Assembly: GCA_029990175.1 (NCBI GenBank) | Contig: JARKIP010000064.1 | Location: 10,620,001-10,684,000, forward strand | Origin: Petunia secreta | Lineage: Eukaryota > Streptophyta > Magnoliopsida > Solanales > Solanaceae | DNA: 64,000 bases | Direction: 5' to 3' | In this document: one piece after another, positions 23,183 to 33,779 of the stretch | Layout of the letters: every line of letters starts with the position of its first letter | How positions within the stretch are numbered: position 1 is the stretch's first letter | Translations under genes and position numbers: made by a program | The notes under the pieces: model-generated | What the model saw: only the letters and a program-made list of their open reading frames with translations | What the model was told of the DNA's origin: nothing | The model's database searches: none

Positions 23183-23236
<54 letters not shown>
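23183..23236. repeat. (TA)n microsatellite
   Basis: About 25 TA units at the right edge of the Helitron-like insert. The second copy of the insert has a shorter run at 33161-33184. Confidence 0.95.
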
Positions 23237-23238
<2 letters not shown>

Positions 23239-23687
23239 AGAAGGCGCGACATATTAATACGTATGCTGTCTATTATCTTTCTTCAATACGCAGAATCTGT
23301 AAACATGCATAATTGTGCATGCCCTTCTTACAATATCCAATGAAAAGAAACATATACTAGGAGTAGTATATTATTTAAGGTTAATTTCAATTCTGTATTT
23401 TTAATATGATTTTTATTTTTATCAACTCCAAAGACTTTTGTGTATTATTTAAGAGCATATATAGGGGTGAAGTATTCGAATCTTTGTAAGCTGCATTCAT
23501 ATTTCTGCTCTGGTGTCTCTCTCCCTCGACACCACGTTGGCGTTCTTGTAATAGATGAATTTCGTAATGCAAGCAAATTTCAATAACTCTATAAATTACT
23601 TAACTTTGTACACTGTTATTGAAATCGATTTACCCGAACGACATTAGAAGTCTAGCCTAGCGTGCGGAGAGGGTGATCGGTTGAGAT

Positions 23688-23885
23688 TAATGAGGGTTAT
23701 TAATGTAAATTTGTATATTATTAGAAGATTAGGTTAATTATGTATTGGGCCAACCCTATTCTATTAGAATAACTTAGGGACCAAGTTAGAGTTCTATTTT
23801 CTTTTTGTATATATATGGTTATTTCATTAATGAAAAAGGTGAGAATTTCACCCAATATTTCTTCTCTCTTGTTTAACTTTTAGCA
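23688..23885 (+). repeat. 5' LTR, copia copy A
   Basis: 198 bp, from TAATGAGGG to TTTTAGCA. It differs from the 5' LTR of copy B at about five positions by eye. Confidence 0.92.
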
Positions 23886-23897
23886 TGGTGTCAGAGC
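23886..23897 (+). promoter_or_regulatory. Primer binding site, copia copy A
   Basis: TGGTGTCAGAGC directly abuts the LTR. It is the initiator Met tRNA complement with one change (TGGTATCAGAGC is usual). Copy B has the same variant at 33712-33723. Confidence 0.85.
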
Positions 23898-23953
23898 TTA
23901 AGCTCGATCTATAGCTTTTGTGAAAGTTCTCCATCAAATCGAGAGATATATTC

Positions 23954-24900
23954 ATGGCACTACCGCCGCCTGGAAACGGCACTGCTGCCGACGGAGCAGT
24001 CACCAGAAAAGCCATATTACCCTATGATATTACTTCCAATGACAACTCCGGTCTTATTATTACTCAGGTGATTTTGACCGGAGATAATTATGATGAATGG
24101 GCAAGATTATATGAACAACCTTTTGTGCCCAGAAGAAATTTGGTTTCGTTGATGGAACCTTAAAACATCTAGCTGAATATTCACCAGATTCGGTGGATTG
24201 GTGGACTATCAACTCGTTGTCGGTATCGTGGATTCGCAACTCAATTGAGCCCACCCTACGGTCCACTATCTCACATATGGAAGTGGCCAAAGACTTCTGG
24301 GAAAGTATCCGGGAACAATTTTCTTTGGGAAGCGGACCCAGAATTCAAGAATTGAAGGCAACACTGGCTGGTTGCAAACAAAAGAGAATGTCTATAATGA
24401 ATTACTATGGAAAACTGACATCCCTTTGGGAAGAGCTCAGAAATTATGAACAGTTCCCCAACTGTTCATGTGGGAAGTGTATGTATAATCTTGGGACTGC
24501 GGTGGATAGGAAGAACTAGAAGATAAAGTACATCTTTTCTTGATGGGATTGGATGAAGATGTGTTTTGAACGGTGCATTCGAACTTATTAGCGCAAGATC
24601 TATTACCTTCGTTGAGTAAGGCATATCAGAAGTTGGTACATGATGAAAGAATGAAAGGAGCTGCTAGGGGACAAGAATAAAAACGGGAAGTGTCCACACT
24701 GTGATCGTTATGGACATAGACCGGAGCGTTGCTTCGAGGTTATATGATATCCGGATTGGTGGATTAACTCACCTGTAACTGATAACAAGTCAAGAGGGCG
24801 TGACAGAGGTGTAAATGATAATACCGGTCGTGGACGAGGCCGTGGACGTGGCTGTGGTGCTGGATGTGGACGTGGTCTTCCCCGTGCTAATACGGCTCAA
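23954..24900 (+). pseudogene. Copia copy A gag (broken)
   Basis: Starts at ATG 23954 (MALPPPGNGTAADGAV). A UBN2-like gag domain follows: TGDNYDEWA, then after a frame change near 24110 DWWTINSLSVSWIRNSI, ISHMEVAKDFWESI and SLWEELRNYEQF. The zinc knuckle CPHCDRYGHRPERCFE lies at about 24692-24739. A TAG ends the middle frame near 24517. Relative to copy B about 73 bp are missing near 24685, between short GAAGTG/AAAGTG matches, which suggests a microhomology deletion. An Arg/Gly-rich basic tail follows. Confidence 0.85.
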
Positions 24901-24999
24901 CCAAAGCCCGAAGTGAATGTGGAATCCGGACAATCAACAGTCCCAAGATTAAGCAATGAGCAGTGGCAGATGTTTGTTGGACTGCTGAATCAAGCAAAA

Positions 25000-27900
25000 C
25001 CAGGCGCTAGTGACCGAGTTAATGGTAAGGATGTTGGATCCCCATGAATAATTGATACAAAAGCCTTGAATCACATGACTGGAGAGTTAAAATTCTTAGA
25101 TGGCCTAAAGGAAATTCTACATTGTCTGGTGAGTTTACCCAACGGGAGCAATTCCTTTGCTATGGGACATAGATCTGTTAAATTTAATGATTGTTTGATT
25201 CTCCGAGAAGTTATTTATGTTCCTGGAATGACTTTCAATTTGATATCTGTTTCACATTTAATTGATCAATTTAATTGTAATACTGTTCACTCATAACTGG
25301 TGTGCTATGCAGGACCGGACCACGGGGACGTTGATGCGGGTGAGCGAAAGGATGGACTTTACTACTTCCGGACTGTGCCCCAATTAAAGGCTTTGAAAAT
25401 GGACGTTTTGAATCTATGGCACCAGAGGTTAGGGCACCCTTCGGTTCAAATAACAAAATCTCTTCCAGTTCAAGATATTAGAAATAGTAGTAGTAGCTTG
25501 AATGAAAAGGCATGTTGTGTATGCCATAGGGCAAAACATACAAGAAGTGTATTTTCAGTAAGTGATAATAAAGCTTCCGCAGCTTTTGATTTAGTACATT
25601 GTGATTTGTGGGGTCCATATCAAATTGAATTTTTCTGTGGAGCATCATATTTTTTGACAATTGTTCTCAAGCGGTGTGGGTGTTCTTGTTAGTTAGTAAG
25701 AAAGAAGTGAGTCGGATGTTGAAAAATTTCTTTGTTATGGTGGAACGTCAATTTAATAAAATGATTCAGACTGTCTGGAGTGATAATGGAATGGAATTCA
25801 CTAGCACGAGAACTTACTTCAATGAACAAGGAATTATATTTCAAACATCATGTGCAAGAACACCACAACAGAATGGGAGAGTTGAGAGAAAACATAGATA
25901 TATCTAAAACGTTGCCCGATCACTTAGATTTCAAGCACACTTTCTGATTTTATTTTGGGGAGAGTTTGTCTTGACAACTAGTTACTTGATTAATCAGAAG
26001 CCCTCGTCTGTCTTACGTGGAAAAAATCCTTATGATATTTTGTTTGGTGAGACACCGAATTACGATCATTTGAATGTGTCCGGCTGTCTTTGTTACGCTC
26101 ATAAGCACGAACGCTTAGGGGATAAGATTAAAAGTAGCTGTAGAATGCGCGTGTTTGTTGGATATCCATACGGTAAGTAGGCTTCGAAACTATATGACTT
26201 CGACACAAAAGAATATTTGATCTCTCGGGATGTTACATTTTATGAGACCGAATTTCCTTTTGCACCACACACTAAAAGTGTAGAGCCCCCGAGTCCATCT
26301 TTGACTCAAAATTTGGGAGCACGTGCCGAGGATGAAGGTGTTAGAGTAGGGGGGGGGGGTTGAGCCTTAGAATCCTTCAAGCACCTACGAGAATGAAATA
26401 GATGATATTCCAGTTTAACAATATATGGAGACTGTTGAACCGGACATGGGTAATCCGGTCGCAGGAGTTGTGCGCGAAAATTCTAGTATTGATGTAGTGG
26501 AGGAATTGCGACGAGAAAGTGTGTTAAGAAAGGCAGTATTCTTCTACGAGATTTTTTTACCAACTCAGTCCAGAAGATTAGTCATCAGGTTTCGACATGT
26601 GTCTAAAAGATCGATCGCTCATCCATGCCACAACGAGCCTTAGGAGCGCCTTATCCTCTTACACACTATGTTAATTGTGACAATTTTTCTTCGAAACATG
26701 TAAGTTTTCTTGCAGCTATTACGGAGGGGCATGAACCGACCTTTTTCTCTGAGGCCGTGAACGATGAAAAATGGAGAATAGCTATGCAACAAGTGTTGTA
26801 GGCTTTGGAAGACAACAGAACTTGAATGATCGGTTACTTACCACCCGAGAAAAAAGCGCTTGGATGTTGATGGGTGTATAAGATCAAATATAATTCTGAT
26901 GGATCAGTGGAACGATACAAGGCTTGTTTGGTTATTTATGGCAATCATCAGGTCGAAGGCATTGATTTTACGAAGATATTTACTCCAGTCGCTAAAATAG
27001 TGACCGTGAGGACATTTCGTGTTGTCGCTGCAGCAAAGAATTGGGAGTTGCATCAAATGGATGTTCATAATACATTTTTGCACGGTGATCTTCATGAAGA
27101 AGTCTATATGAAGCTGCCGTCGGGGTATCAAACTAATGGTTACGGTTATATTTGTCGCCTCCGAAAGTCATTATATAGTTTGAAACAAGCGCCACGATGT
27201 TGGTTTACAAAGTTATCGGCCGCTCGGAAGACTTATGGTTTTAGACAATCTTATTTAGATTATTCCTAATTTACACTTCGTAAGGGGTCCGTCACTTTAT
27301 GTGTGCTGGTATACATTGATGATTTGATTATTGGGGGAAATGATTCGGAAGCTATTCGCCTCTTTAAGTTGTATCTCTCTACTTGCTTTCATATGAAAGA
27401 TTTGAGTTTCCTAAAATATTTTCTGGGCGTCGAAGTGGCTAGAGGTCCTAAAGGCATTTTTCTGTGTCAACGAAAATATGTCTTGGACATCATATCCGAG
27501 GTAGGACTATTGGGTGGTCGTACTATTGGTACTCCTATGGAGAAAAATCATCGTTTGCCTTGCGTACAGACGGTATATTAATGACCCCGAACAGTATCGC
27601 CGACTAGTTGGCTGTCTGATTTACTTGTATTTTACATGCCCGGATTTGTCTTATAACAGTCACGTGTTAACTCAGTTTATGAAGCAACCCCGAATTACGC
27701 ATTGGGATGTAGCTCTCAGTGTGGTGCATTATTTGAAAGGGTGACCGCGACAAGATATTATGATGAGTTCGAAATGTGATCTCCGCTTATACGGTTGGTG
27801 TGATTCGGATTAGGCGGGATGCCCATTGACTCGTCGGTCTCTTACTAGTTGGTATATCTTTCTCAGAGACACGCCTATATCTTGGAGGACGAAAAAACAA

Positions 27901-28508
27901 AATATAGTATCACGCTCGTCCGCTGAAGCTGAATATCGGTCGATGGTTATGATCATTATTGAATTGAAATGGCTAAAAGGGTTGTTATGGAGTCTTGAAA
28001 TATCTCATCAATGTCTGAAAAAATCTTTCCTTCTTTTTTAGTAAGGGTGTCAGCCGCAATTATGAGGGGGCATTCCCCATCATAAAGAAAGTAGGACAAG
28101 TTGCCTAAAAACTTCAGCTTTTTTCCAAGCTAAAGATCCACCATGTCTTCCATGTGGGGTGTCTAAAGACATACCATCCAGACATGGAAGACCCTACAAG
28201 AGCCGTTCCCAAGAGGCCATCGGAAAGGATGACGACTTCCTTATCGAAGGAATATGTGATGGCAAAACGCAAATTGTGATAGTCAAGTAGCTTTACACAT
28301 TGCTCGAAATCCCGTATTTCATGAACAGACCAAGCATATTGAGGTTGATTGCCATTTTGTCTGTGATAAAATTATCGGGGGCACCATACGAACGGGACAT
28401 GTTCCACCGGCCACACAATTGGCCGATATCTTTACGAAGGCGCTAGGACGCGCACAATTTGCTTATTTTTTGAGCAAGTTGGGCATCTGTGACCCTCATG
28501 CTCCAACT
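25000..28508 (+). pseudogene. Copia copy A protease-integrase-RT-RNase H (broken)
   Basis: The protease site near 25050 reads IIDTKALNHMTG where family members have DTG or DSG, with a TGA just before. Integrase: LWHQRLGHPSV and CCVCHRAKHTRS (zinc finger), then HCDLWGPYQI, WSDNGMEFTS and TPQQNGRVERKHR for the DDE residues. RT: QMDVHNTFLHGDLHEE, SLYSLKQAPRCWF, and the catalytic LVYIDDLIIGG intact near 27310. RNase H: SLTSWYIFLRDTPISW and VSRSSAEAEYRSM near 27910. A foreign 235 bp segment interrupts the end of RNase H (28040-28274), after which it resumes with NPVFHEQTKHIEVDCHF. At least six frame breaks. Confidence 0.88.
28040..28274 (+). other. Insert of unknown origin in copia RNase H, copy A
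   Basis: Sequence between TTTCCTTCTTTTT and TGTGATAGTCAAG does not belong to copia RNase H. It starts AGTAAGGGTGTCAGCC and ends AACGCAAAT. Copy B carries the same insert at 37758-37998, so it predates the duplication. No inverted ends or target duplication were found. Confidence 0.6.
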
Positions 28509-28539
28509 TAGGGGGGGGGGGGGTGGGGGGGAGGAAGGA
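28509..28539 (+). promoter_or_regulatory. Polypurine tract, copia copy A
   Basis: A long G-run with one T, then GAGGAAGGA, ends directly at the 3' LTR start (28540). Copy B has a shorter version at 38233-38252. Confidence 0.75.
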
Positions 28540-28592
28540 TAATGAGGGTTATTAATGTAAATTTGTATATTGTTAGGAGATTAGGTTAATTA
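28540..28592 (+). repeat. 3' LTR of copia copy A, left fragment
   Basis: First 53 bp of the LTR, ending GGTTAATTA, where the Pack-MULE inserted. It resumes after 29759. Confidence 0.85.
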
Positions 28593-29759
28593 GAGTTAAT
28601 TAACCTGTGGTCACTCAACTATTGCTTCATTACCACAAAGTCACTTTTATTTCTTTTGTTACCCAAAAGTCATCAACTATTGCTTCATTACCATAAAGTC
28701 ACTTTTGTTTCTTTTGTTATCCAAAAGTCATCAACTATTGCTTCATTACCACAAAGTTACTTTTATTTTTTTTGTTACCCAAAAGTCACTTAACTTTCCT
28801 CCGGTCTACACCAAAGTCACTTTAGCCGGATTTTACTTAAAACTCACCAAAAAAATGACGTGATATTTTTAATTAAAAATAATCTATCTTAATTATATCA
28901 ATCCAATTCTTTAATCCGTTACATTAATTTTTCCAACCCAATACCCAAACCCATTTTACTACTTAACACTGCAATTGATTGTATCAAGTCATTAAAATAA
29001 TCTAGTTTATTGTACTGTTAAACAGAAGGGACTGAGAATTGCCGAAGAAAGAATTCTTCTAGATGGTTCACTGGAAAGTCCACTTGAGTTCATTCACGTT
29101 CAGATTGCCAATGTGGAGTCCAAGTTTGCCAGCGCTATTATTGAGTCTGAAGAGATTAGACTTGAGGGCAGGGTTAGAGATGGAAATCCTCATTTAACAA
29201 AAGTTGAATCTTTTAGAGTGGATGTGAGCTTAGAATGTAGTATCATTATCTTCAGACATGTTGAGCATCCAAGAATGATTGGAAACATGGGAAGCATCTT
29301 GTCTGAGGAGAATGTGAATGTAAGCTTCATTAGTGTTGGACAGATTACTCCAAGAAAGCATGCTGTGATGGTTATTGGGGTGGATGAACGACCAAACAAG
29401 GAGAGATTGAAGAAAATTGGTGAAATTCCCGCTGGGTAAAATTAGTAGAGAAATTGGTTTGGGTCTAGGGTTGGATAAAATTAGTATAATGGGTTAAAAA
29501 ATTGGGTTAATATAATTATGAAAGATTACTTTTAAATAGTGATGCCACGTCATTTTTTCGGTGAGTTTTAAGTAAAATTCGACTAGAGTGACTTTGGTGT
29601 AGACTTGAGGAAAGTTGAGTGACTTTTGGGTAATAAAGGAAACAAAAATTACTTTGTGGTGATGAGTCAATAGTTGAGTGGCTTTTGTGTAACAAAAGAA
29701 GCAAAAGTGACTTTGTAGTAATGAAGCAATAGTTGAGTGACCACCGATAAAATTAACTC
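28593..29759 (+). mobile_element. Pack-MULE carrying a phosphoglycerate dehydrogenase fragment, copy A
   Basis: A 1,167 bp element with long inverted ends of about 340 bp, beginning GAGTTAATTAACC and GTGGTCACTCAACTATTGC and mirrored at the right end (AATTAACTC). Left and right ends remain alignable through the motif CCAAAAGTCAC into the inner arms. A 9 bp flanking direct repeat is visible on the left (GGTTAATTA) with an imperfect match on the right. Long TIRs, a 9 bp duplication and a captured host gene fragment are the definition of a Pack-MULE. No transposase is present. Confidence 0.8.
29015..29439 (+). pseudogene. Captured C-terminal ASB and ACT domains of D-3-phosphoglycerate dehydrogenase
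   Basis: One frame reads from TVKQKGLRIAEERILLDG through EFIHVQIANVESKFASAI, GNPHLTKVESFRVDVSLE, ILSEENVNVSFISVGQ and VGVDE-type sequence to KKIGEIPAG, then a stop. This matches the C-terminal regulatory part (ASB domain then ACT domain) of plant plastid PGDH, first enzyme of the phosphorylated serine pathway. About 135 residues are present and no dehydrogenase domain. The natural C-terminus continues a few residues past KKIGEIPA, so the capture stops short. The frame is fully open, unlike copy B. No evidence of expression is available. Confidence 0.85.
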
Positions 29760-29920
29760 GGTAATAATATTAAGTATGTATTAGGCCAAACCCATTCCAT
29801 TAGGATACCTTTGGGACCAAGTTAGGGTTATGTTTTCTTCTTGTATTTATATGGGTTATTTTATTAATTAAAAAGGTAAACATTTCACCCAATATTTTTT
29901 TTCTTGTTTAGCTTTTAGTA
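29760..29920 (+). repeat. 3' LTR of copia copy A, right fragment
   Basis: Resumes at TATGTATTAGGCC after a short target duplication and 9-base filler, and ends CTTTTAGTA, followed by GAGAT at 29921-29925. Confidence 0.85.
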
Positions 29921-29947
29921 GAGATGTTACGTCGTCTTTTTTTACAA

Positions 29948-32900
29948 ATAGTCTTAGGACCCCCGCGATGCGCGGAGAAGTTGCACTTATGAAATAAATG
30001 ATCTCATCAAATTATTATTATTATTTGGTTCTTTTAGTAAATTCATTCATATTACTTTACTAAATTTTTCATCTGTCATCTTTTATTTTTCTTTTCCGCT
30101 ATTACATTATCCACCTTTTTTTTATAATATATCACAGACATTTTTCTACTTTCTTATTTATTAGTTTTACTTTAAAACAATTGCATGTATATATTTCCCA
30201 TTAACTCTATTTTAGTTTATTTATAGTTGAAATAATTTCTTTTTCTTTTCAACATTTTTCCCATTGCTTTCATTTATCAAATTTATTAAAAAATATTCTC
30301 CTATATATTTTATCTTTTTTTTTTTTTTATATTATCTCTATTTATTTTAGCTTTCAAAGCTGTTTTTAGCTGTATTTATCAATAATTTAGATACATGATC
30401 TTTCTCCACAAGAGTTCAACTTTGAAATGTAATCTTTACACTACCGCCTATAGCTAATTATATGATCAAAGTAGTGGATTGATGATTAGTCCTGCACCCT
30501 CTCACTTTCACGCACATGCGTGAAAGTATTAGTTTAATTTGTTTATTTGATTATTATTGATTTTCATGTAGTATTTTACTACTCATATTGTAGTATGATG
30601 AATATCAAATAACAAATTGTTTCTAGCAATGAGCTTTCTTTCCAACATTTCTTCAACTTCTCTCTGGCCTCTATTAGTTCCTCGTTTTTATTAGAAAATG
30701 CACAAACATGAATGTATATATAAACATATCAAAAAGTAATACTTCTACTTATTATTTGTACAGAAGGTCACGCTAAGTATGAATCTGCATTTTAATATGG
30801 TTATTTACGGTAAATTATTAATGTCTTTTGTTTACATGTCCTATATAAAGTTCTAATATGAAACTCCCCATAGTCCTCCAAGATACATGAAATAAATTAG
30901 TAAGTTAAAGGAGGTAGCTATATTTTTAAAACGTGAGCAGATAACATATTTAAAAAATAAATTCTAGATAAAGTTGATTAAGATTACTAATTTTTAATAA
31001 AAATTATACTAAAATTTACCAAACTGCATCAACAACATTTACCTCATCGTTAAAATTAACATGTCAACCCAAAAAAAAAAAAGAATACATCAAGCAAACA
31101 ATAAGCTTTTTATTGAAAAAATGACGAAGAGCTTGTTATCATCGGGATTCTTCTAGAACATCTTATACATTATATATAAATAGTGTAAGAAACAATTAAT
31201 CCTGCAAAGACATCATAAATTACCAATAAAATATAAAATTTATTTCCGCCTAGGATTATCCGTGAACAATAAATGCTAGGAGTATTAAACAAACTATGTA
31301 TGAGAACAAATCTATTACGACGTACAATATATAAGAAGTCTCTAGGACATTACTTTGATTCTGCATATGAACAAAATGGAGACAATTGGAGATGATCAAG
31401 AAATAAAATTATGAAATCTAGACGAATCTTATGATTAACCTGGGTAATAGGATCATCGATGAACAATAAATGTTAGGAGAATTAGACAAACTCTCTATGA
31501 GCACAAATCCATCACGACATGTATATATAAGAAATCTTCATGACATTACTTTGATTCTGCACATGAAGAACATAGTAACCATGAATAAAATGGAGAAGAC
31601 AATGGGAGATGATCAAGAATAAAGTATCAAATAAAATTATAAAATCTATACGAATCTCTTGAGTAACCTGGTTAATAGGATCATTCATGAACAATAAATA
31701 TTAGGAATATTAGAGAAATTATCTATGAGAACAAATTCATTACGATATACTCCCTCTGTCCCAATTTATGTGGCACCATTTCCTTTTTTGTTTGTCCCAA
31801 AATAAGTGGCACCTTTCCTTATTTGACAACTATTTAATGTATCATCTTTATTTTATCCTTGTTGGACCCTACATACTTTTAAACCTACCAACAACTTTTT
31901 TATTACTCAAATCTTCTATTTCTTACTTTTCAAGGGCAAAATTGATATTTAACAAGGTCAACATCTATTTTCTTAAACTCCGTGCCAGTCAAATGGTGCC
32001 ACATAAATTGGGACGGAGGAAGTACTATATATATGAAATCTCCTGGACATTACTTTGATTCTGCATATGAAGAACGTAGCAACGATGAGCAAAATGGAGA
32101 AGGACAATTAGAGACGATCAAGAAATAAAATAACAAATCAAACTTTAAAATCTGAATTAATCTTATGATTAACATGTGTAATATAATGATTTCTATTCAT
32201 CCTCGTATATTGACTCAGTTCTTACCCATTTAGACTATATATAGTTTCAGAAAAATTGAGGGCATGATATATTTTATCTTCAATTCGAATTCAAAAAATA
32301 AATACACATTTTCTTATCTTTAATTCAAATTTAAATTCAAATATTTTACCTCCATTATAATACTTTTATCTTTACCTAGGATAACACACTACATGGTCAT
32401 CCCATTTTTATCTAGAATTCTCTAAAACTATTAATGAGGAAGTTTTATTCAAGATTCCTAACCAATGGAAAAGTTCTAACCTTTCCGATTATATATGATT
32501 AGATACTTTTAAGAAGATACTTATTATTTTATTAATATTAAAAAATACTATTTCAATTAAAATTTTAACTTTCAAATGTAGATAATCATTTTCAATTATA
32601 AATTTAAAAGAATCTATAAAACTAACTTTTTAGATAGACATTCATATAAATTAGATTTACTATATTTCTGTTCAAACATCAATTAGTTGCTCAATAGGTT
32701 TAATCTTTCAAAAAGTATTCTTTCTATTCAATTAAAGATAAACCTTATCTTTCAATTTGAAATTTCGTTATCATTCAAGTTTAGATTTTATCCCTTAATT
32801 AAGAGGAATGAGATTTATCATCTCATCCCAATTTTGAATTACTTGTTAATATTAATTTTTTCCGTATTTATTTTCAAAGTTGGACTTATCTAACTATATT

Positions 32901-33184
32901 TTTAGCTTCAAATTCAACTTCTAAAATTTATATCATTCAATTTAAAATTTTATATCTTTAATGATTACACCATGGTTGAAATACGGTAAAAGTTGATTTG
33001 ATTAAAAATCACAAAAGATATTTATTTTATGTACTTTATTTATATATGTGGCTATTTTTTCAATTTAAAAATCCATATTTCAATTTAAGATAATGGACAA
33101 ATATTTTGTCCTAATTTTTATCCTAACAACTTCTTTAACTATCACAACTACTATCCTCTTATATATATATATATATATATATAT
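29948..33184 (-). mobile_element. Helitron-like insertion, second copy
   Basis: Colinear with 20227-23236 and nearly identical, with the same hairpin end (CCGCG, ATG, CGCGG on the plus strand). It carries an extra 273 bp Stowaway MITE. Same relation to the copia LTR as the first copy. Confidence 0.5.
31750..32022 (+). mobile_element. Stowaway MITE, 273 bp
   Basis: Inverted ends CTCCCTCTGTCCCAATTTA and its mirror ending TTGGGACGGAGGAAG, flanked by TA on both sides (31748-31749 and 32023-32024). The matching site in the first copy of the segment (about 22030) is empty. This is a Tc1/mariner-derived non-autonomous element that inserted after the duplication. Confidence 0.92.
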
Positions 33185-33513
33185 CAAGAAGGCGCGACAT
33201 ATTAATATGTATGCTGTCTATTATCTTTCTTCAATGCGCAGAATCTGTAAACATGCATAATTGTGCATGCCCTTTTTACAATGTCAAATGAAAAGAAACA
33301 TATACTAGGAGTAGTATATTATTTAAGGTTAATTTCAATTCTGTATTTTCAATATGATTTTTATTTTTATCAACTCCAAAGACTTTTGTTTATTATTTAA
33401 GAGCATATATAGGGGTGAAGTATTCGAATCTTTGTACACTGTGATTGAAATCGATTTACCCGAACGACATTAGAAGACTAGCCTAGCGTGCATAGAGGGT
33501 GATCGGTTGAGAT

Positions 33514-33711
33514 TAATGAGGGTTATTAATGTAAATTTGTATATTATTAGGAGATTAGGTTAATTATGTATTGGGCCAAGCCTATTCTATTAGGATAACT
33601 TAGGGACCAAGTTAGAGTTCTATTTTCTTCTTGTATATATATGGTTATTTCATTAATGAAAAAGGTGAGAATTTCACCCAATATTTCTTCTCTCTTGTTT
33701 AAATTTTAGCA
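33514..33711 (+). repeat. 5' LTR, copia copy B
   Basis: 198 bp, TAATGAGGG to TTTTAGCA, followed by the TGGTGTCAGAGC primer site. Confidence 0.92.
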
Positions 33712-33779
33712 TGGTGTCAGAGCTTAAGCTCGATCTATAGCTTTTGTGAAATTTCTCCATCAAATCGAGAGATATATTC

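Larger units (their letters stand above)
20227..23236 (-). mobile_element. Helitron-like insertion, first copy (about 3.0 kb)
   Basis: Read on the minus strand, the 3' end has a GC-rich hairpin (CCGCGC, 3-base loop, GCGCGG) followed by GTCCTAAGA and then CTAT next to host T. Helitrons end with a hairpin then CTRR and insert between A and T, so this fits except that the last base departs from CTRR. The opposite end has been overtaken by a (TA)n run (23183-23236), so no TC start can be shown. Empty sites at about 19550 and 40225 prove that it is an insertion. No coding region inside; very AT-rich. Confidence 0.5.
19701..23379 (+). repeat. Host tandem repeat unit 2 (solo LTR plus Helitron-like insert)
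   Basis: Same unit as 19222-19700. It is interrupted at GAGAT by a solo copia LTR (20003-20199) and about 20 bp later by a 3.0 kb Helitron-like insert. The rest of the unit resumes at 23237 (CAAGAAGGCGCGAC). Confidence 0.85.
23688..29920 (+). mobile_element. Ty1/copia element, copy A (decayed), 3' LTR split by a Pack-MULE
   Basis: 5' LTR 23688-23885, primer site, gag, protease, integrase, RT and RNase H in copia order (integrase before RT), G-rich polypurine tract, then a 3' LTR broken by the Pack-MULE at 28593-29759. GAGAT flanks the whole. LTR ends are TA...CA (TA...TA in the 3' copy), a non-canonical pair. Many stops and frame changes make it inactive. Confidence 0.9.
23380..33327 (+). 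repeat. Host tandem repeat unit 3 (full copia plus Helitron-like insert)
   Basis: The same 0.48 kb unit, expanded to nearly 10 kb by a complete copia element at GAGAT and a second copy of the Helitron-like insert about 20 bp downstream. Confidence 0.85.

Noticed and set aside
23183..23236. (TA)n run as an origin or regulatory element
   Set aside because: Length differs between the two copies as expected for a microsatellite; nothing else supports function.
28593..29759. Part of the copia element (extra domain)
   Set aside because: It has its own long inverted ends and a 9 bp target duplication and interrupts the LTR, so it is a separate insertion.
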